NCBI GenBank assembly: GCA_030077755.1
Contig: JAQJZZ010000011.1
Location: 372,001 to 436,000 of the forward strand
Length of the DNA stretch: 64,000 nucleotides
DNA from: Filosporella fistucella
Lineage: Eukaryota; Ascomycota; Leotiomycetes; Helotiales
Direction of reading: 5' to 3'
The notes beneath the pieces were generated by a model. That model made no database searches and was not told where the DNA came from. It worked only from the letters and a program-made list of their open reading frames with translations. This document shows positions 22,550-32,816 of this stretch, one piece after another. Position 1 is the stretch's first letter; the number at the start of each line of letters is the position of its first letter. The position numbers were made by a program, and so were the translations under genes.

Positions 22550-24181
22550 ATGACGATACACTTAGTGAGAAGACTCCTTCTCCCACTTGCAGCGTTCTAC
22601 CTCATGTGTATCCTGCTTCTAAGGTTTTCCCGAGTACACCAACTACAACACCCTCTCGATGTCCCCAACGCTCAGGCACCTCTCCAAATACCAACCAAAC
22701 ATCAGTTCATCAATGTTTCTGACACAATGTCTAAGTTAAATAAGAAAATCAATCATGCTGAGCTTGATCCTCATGTTGGTGATTCTCCATCGAGTAGGGA
22801 GAGGACGCTATCCCCTGCTCTTGGGAATCTCACGGCATGTCCTCGAATTCCCAATAGGTTCACTGGGCATATTCGCCTTCCCAATAAGCTTTACAATATC
22901 TCCATGAATCCAACATCTGTACCTCCTGGAGACAGACGCATTTTCTGGAATCCAACAATCTTCGCTCTTCCGTATTGGTCCAAAAACCAATACATCATTG
23001 TCAACATGGTGGCCCCGGATGGCGAAGCTTATCGACGGAACGTGGTCTGCGAAGCCAACATTTGTCATCCCAAATCTCAAAGATCGTCTATCCCACGAGA
23101 GAGATATTGTACCGAAGACGACCTTCGAGCGCTTGGTCCAAATGGTGGCTTGCGATGTGTGACAACACCTATCGAAGTGGATGTGCCCCCGACACCTGCT
23201 GAAAGATGCGAAGGCATGGAGCAACTCTTGGCAGATATTCCTGGATTTCACGACCCAAGATTATTCTATTCTGGACGAGGCGAGCCAATTCTCATGTTGG
23301 TCTCACAATCTCGATATGCTTGCATTGGACTTTGGGCTATCGATTTTCGTGTTGTCTATCCTGCGATTGAAGAAACATTCTCATCATCACCACGTCGACT
23401 TGGTCCAGGTCCACTCATGTCATATCCTACTCTGACAGAACTCACTCGAAACCCACCCTCTACCCGTCGATCCTATGAAAAAAACTGGGTCATGTTTTCA
23501 CCCTCGCCAGGAACATCATATATCCAATATGAATTGGACTCTACCACACGGACATTTGCCCAACTCATTGGAGGTGGTCTTACAACACCTAACCTGACTG
23601 ACTTCCATGAGCTGCCATGTCTTAATGAACCTACGGTCGAGGAGCTTGCGGGCGGTCACTTCATGGCTCATTCATCTTGGCATCAAGCCACTCCTTCACT
23701 GAGACTCATCCTTTGCAGAAGGTCGGATAGTATTTGTAATGCAGAAAATCCGGGTACTGTATTCTTCGCAGCGATTCAGCGGAAACATGTTAACAGTCTC
23801 AACCTGCCATTGCGTTACGAAAGATACTTTGTTGTGTGGGCAGCAACTTCTCCTTTTAGTATGCTAGCCGTTAGCCAACATCCTATACTCTTTGCCAATG
23901 AGACAAATCGTGGCTGGACAGCCGATGAAGCTTGGGATGATGTTCCAGATGCGCAATCCGATAAGATCGAAGGGTGGGGAAAGTTCACCTACACTACAAC
24001 TTTGGCTTGGGCCTGGGGCAGGGGAGAAAGTGATATTAGAGAAAAGGGTACGGGTTATCTTGATGATGATGTGATTTTCAGTGTTGGTATTGATGACCAA
24101 GATGGACTGTACGGGAAGGTTCAAGCTTCCGAAGTTTTGCAATGTTTGAGAATATGTCCCGGCCAACATAGAGTCAAGTAG
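22550..24181 (+). CDS. Type II membrane protein with predicted beta-propeller glycan-enzyme fold
   Basis: Single-exon, 543 residues. A short N-terminus leads to one membrane anchor at about residues 8-26 (RLLLPLAAFYLMCILLLRF) and a Pro-rich stem. The lumenal domain of about 430 residues repeats blade-like blocks: NPTIFALPYWSKNQYIIVNM, then HDPRLFYSGRGEPILMLVSQ near residue 235, KNWVMFS, SWHQATPSLRLILC and, near residue 500, GTGYLDDDVIFSVGIDDQDG. The xDPR followed by a hydrophobic strand, KNWVxF, and a terminal DDDVxFSxG recall five-bladed propellers of glycoside hydrolases, phosphorylases and related mannosyltransferases (GH43/GH130/GT108 style). This is a pattern resemblance, not a proven family match. 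Conserved-looking Cys pairs fit a secretory domain. Likely Golgi or cell-surface glycan processing. Divergent from the SGNH-like gene. Confidence 0.6.
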   Translation: MTIHLVRRLLLPLAAFYLMCILLLRFSRVHQLQHPLDVPNAQAPLQIPTKHQFINVSDTMSKLNKKINHAELDPHVGDSPSSRERTLSPALGNLTACPRIPNRFTGHIRLPNKLYNISMNPTSVPPGDRRIFWNPTIFALPYWSKNQYIIVNMVAPDGEAYRRNVVCEANICHPKSQRSSIPRERYCTEDDLRALGPNGGLRCVTTPIEVDVPPTPAERCEGMEQLLADIPGFHDPRLFYSGRGEPILMLVSQSRYACIGLWAIDFRVVYPAIEETFSSSPRRLGPGPLMSYPTLTELTRNPPSTRRSYEKNWVMFSPSPGTSYIQYELDSTTRTFAQLIGGGLTTPNLTDFHELPCLNEPTVEELAGGHFMAHSSWHQATPSLRLILCRRSDSICNAENPGTVFFAAIQRKHVNSLNLPLRYERYFVVWAATSPFSMLAVSQHPILFANETNRGWTADEAWDDVPDAQSDKIEGWGKFTYTTTLAWAWGRGESDIREKGTGYLDDDVIFSVGIDDQDGLYGKVQASEVLQCLRICPGQHRVK

Positions 24182-24501
24182 CAGATGTAAAGCCCTGAGG
24201 ATGGGATAACATTCTGCTCGTGGTAACGTTTTGGGCCACTCCAGTCTTGCAGCGAATGGATTACCACTTCAAAGGAGCTGGATTTTGACATACCTACGAA
24301 TAGAGTCTTTCGATGAACCTTCAAGGTCTGCAGGTTCGAAGAAGTTCTCGGCAAGCCGCCTGGTTGGTACGTAGTACCATGTCTCCTTCTGGCCACAATG
24401 CTTGTTGCATCAGTATTGCTCCTTCCGTTTTAGTCTCAACAAAGTGCAAGATGAGTTGCAATTCATGATGTTCAACTTTCAACCATCAACATTGTAAAAA
24501 C
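24182..24501. other. Short intergenic, 320 bases
   Basis: Lies between two co-directional plus-strand genes. It holds the 3' end of the first and the promoter of the second. No feature stands out. Confidence 0.55.
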
Positions 24502-25614
24502 ATGATTACATCTATCATCTTCTACCTTTCTTTCTTAGTCATCGCATACATAACTTTACGACGTGTTTCAAATATTGATACATCAGCGCAGCCATCACCA
24601 CCAACATCTCTTTCACCACTACAGAAGCCTAACACAGAGATCTGGAAGCTCAAAGATCCTAACGACAAACTTCGACAGTGCTGCAATTGCGAGTGGAACA
24701 TAGGAGCACCAAGCAGTAAGACTTTCTGCAAAATGTGTCGACACCAAATAGGCGTAGACCGTCCAATCATCAACTCGAGAACAGTCGCCGTCGAAGAATT
24801 CACCAAATGCTGTGAATGCAAGCAAAGATTTGTAGAACGACAACCTTCGTACAAGAGTGACGATTGCAAACATAAAACCTGCGGCGAATGCGAATTCACA
24901 ACTCCCCCATCCTTGCGATGGTGTCGATGCAAGAACTTAACCGAGGGATGGGCAGCTTGTTGTCATGCCTGTAGATATGATCTCTGTGATCACTGCCGAT
25001 ATAGTAGAGGAGTCATTGAGTGCGGTACAAGTAGATGCTGCAGATGTAGGAATGATTCTCAGAACTCGTGGATGTCTACATGCAAGTTTTGCAAACACGA
25101 TTATTGTCGGACTTGTCAGTGGATACATATGCATAGGAAGGTGACCGCTTTCGATCGGACTCTGTACGAGAGGACGATAGGATGTATCGATAGTATACTT
25201 CTGGGAAAGTGCCGCTTCTGCAAGGCGTCCACTAAGCTCTTGAATCCATGGAGTTCCACTTGCAATTCCTGTCTCGAAGGTACCCGATACCGGAACCCTA
25301 TACACTTGAGAACGAAGCATGATCAGTTCATCGCAAAATTTCTTAACAGGCAAGAATCAGTACTCCCTCCTATGCGGTGTTGCAAATGCTTCACCGTCAC
25401 AGAAACTACTGTATCAGATTGCACTTCTTGTAATCACACTCCTTGTGAAAAATGCGTTGACGATTGGATAAGTTGGGGAATCAAAGATCGACGAGTCGGG
25501 AGATTAGGCGCATTGCAGTGTTGCAAGTGCCTCCAGAGAGCAATTCATCCGAGTATTGATTGCAGCAAACAAGAGTGCCAGCATTGGAAATGCGACAAAT
25601 GCCCTGTGAGATAG
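24502..25614 (+). CDS. Membrane-tethered protein with seven cysteine (zinc-knuckle-like) modules
   Basis: Single-exon, 370 residues, about 15% cysteine over residues 59-367. The first 20 residues form a hydrophobic signal-anchor (MITSIIFYLSFLVIAYITLR). After a Pro-rich spacer come seven modules of the general form CC-x-C ... C-x2-C-x-H-x2-C-x2-C at about residues 60-79, 103-130, 141-165, 179-205, 237-257, 293-318 and 340-367. Modules 2, 4, 6 and 7 are the fullest, with a CKH or CNH in the second half; 1 and 5 are shortened. Such knuckles normally coordinate zinc. I recognise no catalytic domain. The single module of the protein at 1698-2135 is similar. If the N-terminus is an anchor, the orientation decides whether the cysteines are cytosolic (zinc-binding) or lumenal (disulfides). 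Fungal-lineage restriction is suspected, not shown. Confidence 0.65.
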   Translation: MITSIIFYLSFLVIAYITLRRVSNIDTSAQPSPPTSLSPLQKPNTEIWKLKDPNDKLRQCCNCEWNIGAPSSKTFCKMCRHQIGVDRPIINSRTVAVEEFTKCCECKQRFVERQPSYKSDDCKHKTCGECEFTTPPSLRWCRCKNLTEGWAACCHACRYDLCDHCRYSRGVIECGTSRCCRCRNDSQNSWMSTCKFCKHDYCRTCQWIHMHRKVTAFDRTLYERTIGCIDSILLGKCRFCKASTKLLNPWSSTCNSCLEGTRYRNPIHLRTKHDQFIAKFLNRQESVLPPMRCCKCFTVTETTVSDCTSCNHTPCEKCVDDWISWGIKDRRVGRLGALQCCKCLQRAIHPSIDCSKQECQHWKCDKCPVR

Positions 25615-26065
25615 GTGGGTTGTGACTAGTTATGGTAGGTTCAGCGTGTATAGCGAGCATAGAGTATGTATCAAATAGCGTTCAAAAATGGAAGCGTCTT
25701 TCTGTCATAACAGTAAGCTTTATTTGTTTTAATTCTGTTTGTATAAATGAAACCAATGAATGCTTCAAGGACAATGAAATATAGCTCCATAATACAACAC
25801 CCAAGATCCAAGGTACTCAAACTTACCGCAATACTCACTCTCATTTCCCGTCCTCACTTAGATGAGCACGAGGAGGCTCAAATGTGAAATAAAGGGTATA
25901 CATTCATGAAAATAACTACGCCATTACTTAGATCATTAGAATCATAACTCTCGTTGGCGTAACACCAATCGCCTCGCCAATTCATGTCAAATCCGTACCA
26001 CTACCATCCCGATTTGAAACTCAACAAAGATATGCCTCTCTCCACTCTTCATTTCCTCCTCTATC
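25615..26065. other. Convergent intergenic, 450 bases
   Basis: 3' flanks of the Cys-module gene (plus) and the surface-protein gene (minus). A/T-rich, and I see no gene. Confidence 0.55.
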
Positions 26066-27383
26066 CTAATACCCCGGGCGAGCATTTGCGCTCATAGCCG
26101 TCCCTTCGATCTCACTCACTCCGTGCGGATAAATGGGATAATTCTGATTTGGCGGCTGCTGTTGCGGCGGTGGTGGAGATTGAGGCGGTGAGCTCATAGG
26201 AGTATATGGGACGTATGAATCTCTCGATGGTTCCTGGCCATAAACAGGTCCTTGGTTGTAAGTGGGATACTGAGGCGGTTGAGGAGAAACGGGACTGGAA
26301 GTTGTTTGATATGCTTCTTTGCCTGTTGGATATATATTGTTGGTGTTGTAACCTCCAGCACCTGCCTCAGCAACAGGCTGGCTTTGCTGGGGATTGGGTG
26401 GTGGAGAGCTGCCCTTCTTCTTGCGGAGGAGGATGAATATACCGACTGCTACTGCGGCGATGACTGCGATGCCGCCAACAGAACCTCCAACAATGGCACC
26501 AATCGGGACAGGTGAAGGATCCGAACTGTGGGACGGTGTGGGCGTGGGAGTAATAGAGCTCCTACCTGGTGAGGTAGTTGGGGAGGGAGTGGGAGTGGGA
26601 GTAGAGGAGGACGTTGGGATGGTTGTTGAAGTTGGAGATGTTGGAGTCAGTGTAGCTGGCGATAGAGTGACGAATACGTATGAAGCTGTCCCTTTGTCTC
26701 CATCGGTAGCTGTGGCCCAAATCGTGTCAATTGCTGGTGTCGAATCACAATATAGATTGGTAGCAGGCACATTTCCTACTCCCAGGACGATGAGGCTGTT
26801 GCAGTAATCCTCGACGATATTACTTCATGTAGTTAGTATCAAGATATTTTAAATCCTCTACAGACCGGATTTTACTGACCACTTTGTAGCATAACGATCG
26901 GCCTGACATGCCGGATTGGCTGCGCAACTTGGAATCGCCGTGTAAGCGATACATGTCGTAGGTATTTCACAGACTGAAGGGGTTTTGCAGCATGCGTTTG
27001 CGTTATATTTGGTGGCAATTGCACACGTATAGCTTACATCGCACGTAAATGCATGTGCTGAACCATTGTGTTAAAAAGGAGAGGCAAACCTCCAGAGTAG
27101 ACTCACATGCTGATCCAGAAAGAAAACCACATGTGTTTTTAGAGACACTGCTAGAGGACCTGAACGATGAAATTGATGAGACTGTTTGACGTTTCCAAGC
27201 TTGATGGACGTCCAAAAAGTCGCGCGGTTTGTTGGTTGGAGCTGGATGCATAGGTCCCATAATTGGGAGAGCAACGGCGTCGCCAGCATACTCTGGAGCT
27301 CGAATCTCTATCACTGCTGTGGGAATTGGTCCATCCCAAGGTAGAGCACACACTAGGGGCAGAAATAAAAGGTAAAGCATCAT
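26066..27383 (-). CDS. Single-pass surface protein: Cys-rich ectodomain, Ser/Thr stalk, Pro-rich tail
   Basis: A 403-residue type I membrane protein. Model: exon 1 27383-27107, 49-nt intron 27106-27058, exon 2 27057-26880, 57-nt intron 26879-26823, exon 3 26822-26066, phases consistent. A signal peptide (MMLYLLFLPLVCALPW) is followed by an ectodomain whose cysteines, spread over all three exons, form a compact domain of about 12 Cys (TCGFLSG, FTCDVSYTCAI, NACCKTPSVCEIPTTC, CAANPACQ, DYCNS, LYCDS). A Ser/Thr/Pro stalk of about 60 residues, probably O-mannosylated, leads to the transmembrane helix at about 258-284 (GAIVGGSVGGIAVIAAVAVG) with a RKKK stop-transfer signal. The cytosolic tail is Pro/Gln/Tyr-rich. 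This layout resembles WSC/Mid2-type wall-stress sensors, but the Cys domain is not a clear WSC. The role of sensor or adhesin is inferred. Confidence 0.78.
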
Positions 27384-30115
27384 GTTATCTTGTATACTAC
27401 GTATACTGAGCTTACTCTGTCACGGAATGAGACCAAGAAGAGATGAACGGCTGGTCAGAGTGCGGCAGAGAAATGGTGCAGATGTCCCCGCCTTATGAGA
27501 GAGCCTCACTAGTCCTATCTTTTAACATGGGAGAAAAGCAAATGCATGATGTGACCCGTGGCGTGCAGCGGTGAACTCTGAGAGGTGGATCAATCATACG
27601 CATCCAATGATACGAATAGACTACCGCAACCTTTCGGAGTGTAGCGCGAGGCAGACTTGCCAGTCCATTGAACGAGGCTCACTTTGCTTCTGGGCAATCG
27701 TAAGTGTGAAAGTGTTCGCCGAGGTATGGGAGACATTCTTCTATACACTCACTAGCCTTGAATGATATCCATGCGTTGTTTCCACTGACAGATAGGTATA
27801 TAGTCGAACGGACAGGACAATGTTGATGATGCTTGACTCTCAAATCACTTCGACTATCTCCACAGCAAGCGATTCTTTCCCAGCCACAGAGTCGAGCAAC
27901 TGTCTCGATAATTGGTTTTTCGCGACGGAGGGAAATGTTCAAAAGTTGGGCGAGGGAGTTATTGGCTGTGTTCCGCGGGTATTGTCCATAGCTCCGCCTC
28001 CACCACCGAGGCTGATAATATTGAGGCGTTCCCAAAACGGTCAAAATGTGAGTTGTTCGTGCAGGCATAGCCAAATATGGCCCGTCTCGTGTGTCCGCTT
28101 ACAATGTTTGACCATCTTTTCCTCACGACTGTAATTTGAAAGTTCGACCTGTGCCCGTCAATCTGGTCTAGAAGTGAAGGATGGAGCTCGTATGAGCAGA
28201 CGAAACATTCGATTGAACGAGATTTCCGGGAGACAATATGGGGGTGGGAGAAAGCTGTGCAGTTTGTCGGCGTCTGATTGGCGATGTTTAAGGTTGAGCT
28301 GAACCTCGACAAGATTGTGTGACCATATTGCCTTGAGGCTGCAGATGCCGGGATAGCTTAAAGCTCGAAGCTTTGGAAGCTTGAGATGTCATTTCTTGCG
28401 CAAAAGAAAAACCTTCGTCGCCCGGAACGTCTTGTGAAGGATGCCGTTGTGAAGGTAGTTGTGTCTTAACAGCGAGGCCTGCTGCAGCTTGATGTGATGT
28501 GTAGCTAAAAATGGCACATTCCCCACAACAAGTCCGAACAGGAAAGTTGGGGGGTTGGGCTGGGCATGACTAAGCATTTCGACCTCACATCCTCTCATTT
28601 GCTTCGGAGAACTTCCAAGGTCCTTTCGGGTTGAATTGTTCAGCTGAGACCATGTCTTGAATTTCTGCAGTGCATATGGAGATCTTGTTGATATCCTGCT
28701 GCTGGTGTGCCCGTGCTTTTTCGGCTGCCGCATCCGCAGATTCAAGTGCCAATATGCTTTCGCTGACGGAAGATGTCGTGTTCTATATCGTTCTGCTTTT
28801 GCGTTGTCTTTTGCAAGCTTGTTCATTCCTTTAAATTGCCTTCTCCCACGCAATTAGATTATTGCTCGAGATAATTCTTAAAGATTTATTGGCTTCCTGG
28901 TGATGCTTTGCGTTGCCTGAGTTCAGCAATGTCATCATAGACGAGGATGCTGAGAAATGTGTAGACTACGAGGCCGATGAACTCAAATATGCTACAGCTC
29001 TGTTATAGAGACGGGCATAAAGGCTACTTCATTCAACGGTATGCGGACTGAAGTCGTCTCCGCATTGCCCACTGGTCGATGCGGTTCCTTCGAAGTAAGC
29101 AAATGAAAATTATTCGAGGATGTCTTTTGGCCTGCCACGTCTTCTCGTTGATCTGGTTGGGAAGAAGAGCGATGTGAACATACTTTGCTGGCGTTTCAAT
29201 TCAAATAAATAAGATTTTTTGATTCGCGTTCCATTTGGAATATAATCGTCAGCTCTGACTCTGGTATTTTTGCCAGCTGCCCCAGGGGAGGAGGCCAGAT
29301 CATGAGACTTAAAGCCGACAAGGAAAAAATAATATATGATACAAAACATTCGCATGTTTCGATAGCGATCATTCTCCAATTTGGATCTGTGGTTGGAGGA
29401 GTTCATGATCTGAAAGCATTCTGCGATTGAATGGTGACTTTATCCATGGTTGTAATTTTCTTAATTGATCGTAACTATTACTAGAAAACAGCTTGACCAA
29501 TGTCCCAGCCAGTTTGCTCTCTCTCTGAGTTGTTGATCGCTTCGAGCATCTTGAACCTTCAAGCAATTCTCCTTCAAACATCGTTGCGTAGGTAGAATGC
29601 AGGGTATCGTCCAAAGTAGTCTGACATTATTTGGCGGCGATAGAATCTTATGTGCGCATCTTGTACCTTGGGATTTGAGGCTTTGGGTTGTTTTCTGAGC
29701 TTAATCTTCTCCAGCGATCTCCTTTATATCATCGTAGCTCTCGAGTAGAAGACTAATTACATCATACTAACTGGCTGCGAATCCTGCAACTCTAGCTCCC
29801 TCGAGAATTTTGTGATACATCTTTCCTGATTGTCACTTTGCCTTCGTTCAGTTGCATTATACTAAATTTGAATCTCTACACTTATAGCGAAGGACAGCGA
29901 CTCTAAAGATTTGCCGATATGTACTTTATAACGTGACTGTACATTCGATCGTTCAATGCGTGATAGCTAGCCTCGTTTGGGGTGCGTGAGGCTGCACTAG
30001 CCAAAATTTGTCTGAATGCCTTCATCTGTTTACTTTTTCTTTCCTCTCCTTCCGCAAGCATCCAACCTACAAATTCACCACCACATAAAAACCTCGTCTT
30101 AAAAAGAGATTCACT
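27384..30115. other. 2.7 kb with minus-strand coding-like fragments, possibly a decayed gene
   Basis: No intact gene. On the minus strand several stretches read like protein but shift frame or hit stops: 28312-28119 running through a gtaagc donor into 28004-27679 (phase 0, cag acceptor), a Gln/Ser-rich stretch ending near 28333, an Ala/Glu/Lys-rich helical stretch at about 28780-28610, and a transmembrane-like stretch at about 28985-28889 (IFEFIGLVVYTFLSILVYDD) preceded by polar sequence to about 29190. The pieces can be joined only with short or non-consensus introns. It could be a multi-exon gene I cannot resolve, or a relic. Upstream, 29400-29860 also holds short helical fragments. Confidence 0.35.
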
Positions 30116-30665
30116 ATGACTAGCAACAACTCCTCGCTCCCTCAAGTACGTATGTATCATCAATATCAATTACACTTCAATCCCGATTGGGATTCACCTC
30201 CGACCCATTTGTATAAAAGCTCACATTTAGCAGAAGCAAGGCCGCTGATGGGATGCGCCACCTTTTCTGCTACCCAAGGCGCAAATGGAGAAAGAGAGAG
30301 AAGCGGGAAATGACTGCTGCCCAGCGTCGTAAGTGAATACCTACCCTTTACCTAGAGTTCAGCTTCCTACACATTCACCCCGATATCCAGCCCACTCGCA
30401 GCGCTCTTTACACACCAATACTAACATCACTATTTAAAGCAATAGCGCAAGCGACAGTCGAGATTTGTCTGACGGGATTGTCCGTCTGGTGGACGTGGAC
30501 GAGGGACTCCACGGGAGCTCCTGCCGGGACAACAGGAGGAGGAGGGAGAGGAGGGAGAGTCTGGTGCTGGTGGATGGAGCTTCGGCTTCGTTCAAAGACC
30601 GGTTGCCGCCACTGTTCAGGCTTTGTTTTTATTCGTCGATTCTTTACTTGTGTGTCGTAGTTTAG
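30116..30665 (+). CDS. Possible small three-exon hypothetical gene
   Basis: Tentative 101-residue protein. Model: exon 1 30116-30145 (MTSNNSSLPQ, donor gtacgt), intron to 30278 ending in a pyrimidine-rich acceptor (ccttttctgctacccaag), exon 2 30279-30328, intron 30329-30439 (gtaagt...tttaaag), exon 3 30440-30665. All phases agree. The protein is acidic in the middle (DLSDGIVRLVDVDEGLHG), then Arg-rich (RRRRERRE), and ends in a hydrophobic segment (LFRLCFYSSILYLCVVV) that could be a C-terminal tail anchor. No family is recognised. Short exons and the lack of similarity mean this may be a chance assembly. Confidence 0.33.
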
Positions 30666-32816
30666 ATACCCCTCTGCGGTCCTTCGGGACAATGAAAAGT
30701 TTTGCCAAGATGTTAATATACCTTCGTTGACGAGAGTTCTCAAGAACCAAGTGTATATTTGTCAAGTCTGTACTCTATCCACGTTATAATCTACCTCTGA
30801 TCCAATACCTTCCACCTAACTTGACCTTTTATATCATTCCTCTGGACTTCTTTGCTTATCTGAATGACTCTGTGCGTATACTGCTCCCCCCCGACACATG
30901 AATACGTGGAGTCTCCGAACCTTGGTCTGTGCCTACATGATCAAGTCAATCTAGGACTCTTCTTGGTTTGTCTTTGTACCAGCTGTCTACACAACTTACG
31001 GGGCTCACAGTCGAAAGACGTGGAGGGATTTGTACTGGAAAGTCCCGGTCCAAGTGGGAACCTATAAAATTCCTTCTCTTGGAGACAAATGCTTCAAAGC
31101 CGCAATGACGTGGTTGTCTGAACAAGGGAAGGACCAAGTGAGCAGAGGAAAGCAGTTTGCACTAAGTAGGAATGCCTATATTGCGTTCCCAAGTCGAGAA
31201 AAGTCCGATGAAATCAATGGCAGATACTGGATAATAGACATCACTATTGGCCTCTCATTCCCAAAGACACTACTGTGTCAAATTTCAAATTAACTAGGCT
31301 GTGGCTCGATAAACAACTGAGTAAGTACAATGTATAGAGAGTAGTATTTCCGAAAGCTAGAACAGTCAACCTATCTTCCGTTTGGAAATAAGGAAAACCA
31401 TGAGATATATAAGGAGCAGTTTGCTACATGTCAAGTGCAACGCCTTCGAGCTAACATATCATAAAGAGGTCAGATATAGACTGCAGCAACGCATCAGTAC
31501 CTACTTCCTTCGTCAAATCATCGAGATTATAGGGCATAACGCAAACGTCCTCGACTTTGAAGCCCATGGTTCCTGGGCAGCGTTCCTAAAAGCTCTGATG
31601 GTGACTTGCCTCTCACCACTTTCAGTAAGTTCAAGGGAACTGAGTCTATTGATCCCTTGTCCATTATTCTTCCGAACCACGGGGATGTAGTGCCATATAT
31701 GTTCCCAACGAAACCGGCTAGGGAGCACGAGTGCCGGGTGTCCCTGATGAATACTGAACAACATGGCTGCTCGTTGATCGATCCAATTACCAGACGAGCG
31801 TACAACTGATGCTATACCAGCTGAGTCTAACATCTCATTCCAATCATCGACCATTTTGAGATTTGGGTTATCGATAGGCACAACATTCAGGTAGGGGGAT
31901 GGTCTTGACACTGCTGTAGATTTATGTATGGCACGATTTGGCAAGGCTGACAGTCAGGTCAATCAAACCCAAAAGCCCTTTGGGGGTCAGAGCACAAGGC
32001 AGACCAGAGAAAACCGCAGATAGCTGCACTTGCAGTGTATTCAGTCCAATGGGAAATGCAACAGGAGAGAAAGGGGCCAACTTGTGCCCCGAATAGCTGC
32101 CAGTTGTAGGTTGTGAATGCGTGAGGCTGTCGAGAGGATTAGGCATGCCAGCCCGGAATCATCATTGAGCTGCCAGTCAAAAGAGCTTGCCTGCTTCTCC
32201 AAATGATATACTTGTACCATTGGAGTGCGGGGACGAATGAGAGAATGATTCTGGCTATTGTTGAATGAGTGGCGGTGGCACTGGAAGAAGCTGTGCATCA
32301 CCTTGGAACATTTGATGATGCTTCATGACGAAAGGAGATCAAGAGTGTAGAAACCTTCCCAAGAAAAATAACCACAATATAAACAGCAGCCAATGTCCTT
32401 CACTCTCTTGAGGAGGATCTGTGATATAATCATCCACCGAAGGTCTATAGCTGGAAAGAAAGTGTAGGTCTCGGGGTCGACTCATGTAATTCTATTGCCT
32501 TTCTTCTCCGTACATGACCTGCTAGGTGTCGATTGTAACATGACCCGTGTAAACAAGTAACAATGTGAAAGACGCAACTGAACAAGACGGTATTATATTA
32601 ATTAATTTGCCTCCCAATCAGCAACTATATACTCTTTCCTTTCCCTCTAGGCCCTCCGTCCTAGAGGCTCCAAACAGCGAACAATACAGCTATCCGCATG
32701 GCAAACTCGCTCGTAACAAACGTAACACAGGTATACCTCTAGCAAAACTCCAATAATCCATTCCCTTCCTGTAAAACAGAAACAGTTTTCTGGAACGTGA
32801 AATTCAAAAATCAAAA
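30666..32816. other. 2.1 kb with unresolved coding-like patches
   Basis: Plus strand about 30950-31290 reads as aromatic, Lys-rich protein (around KCFKAAMTWLSEQGKDQ). Minus strand 31944-31513 and 32146-31922 read as protein too (VVPIDNPNLKMVDDWNEML; PIGLNTLQVQLSAVFSGL). I could not connect them into a gene or match a family. They may be two small genes or relics. Confidence 0.35.

Noticed and set aside
28889..28985. Taking the transmembrane-like minus-strand segment as the C-terminus of a firm gene
   Set aside because: Its link upstream needs a non-consensus gttgaa donor, and another frame over the same bases reads equally well, so it is kept only as a fragment.
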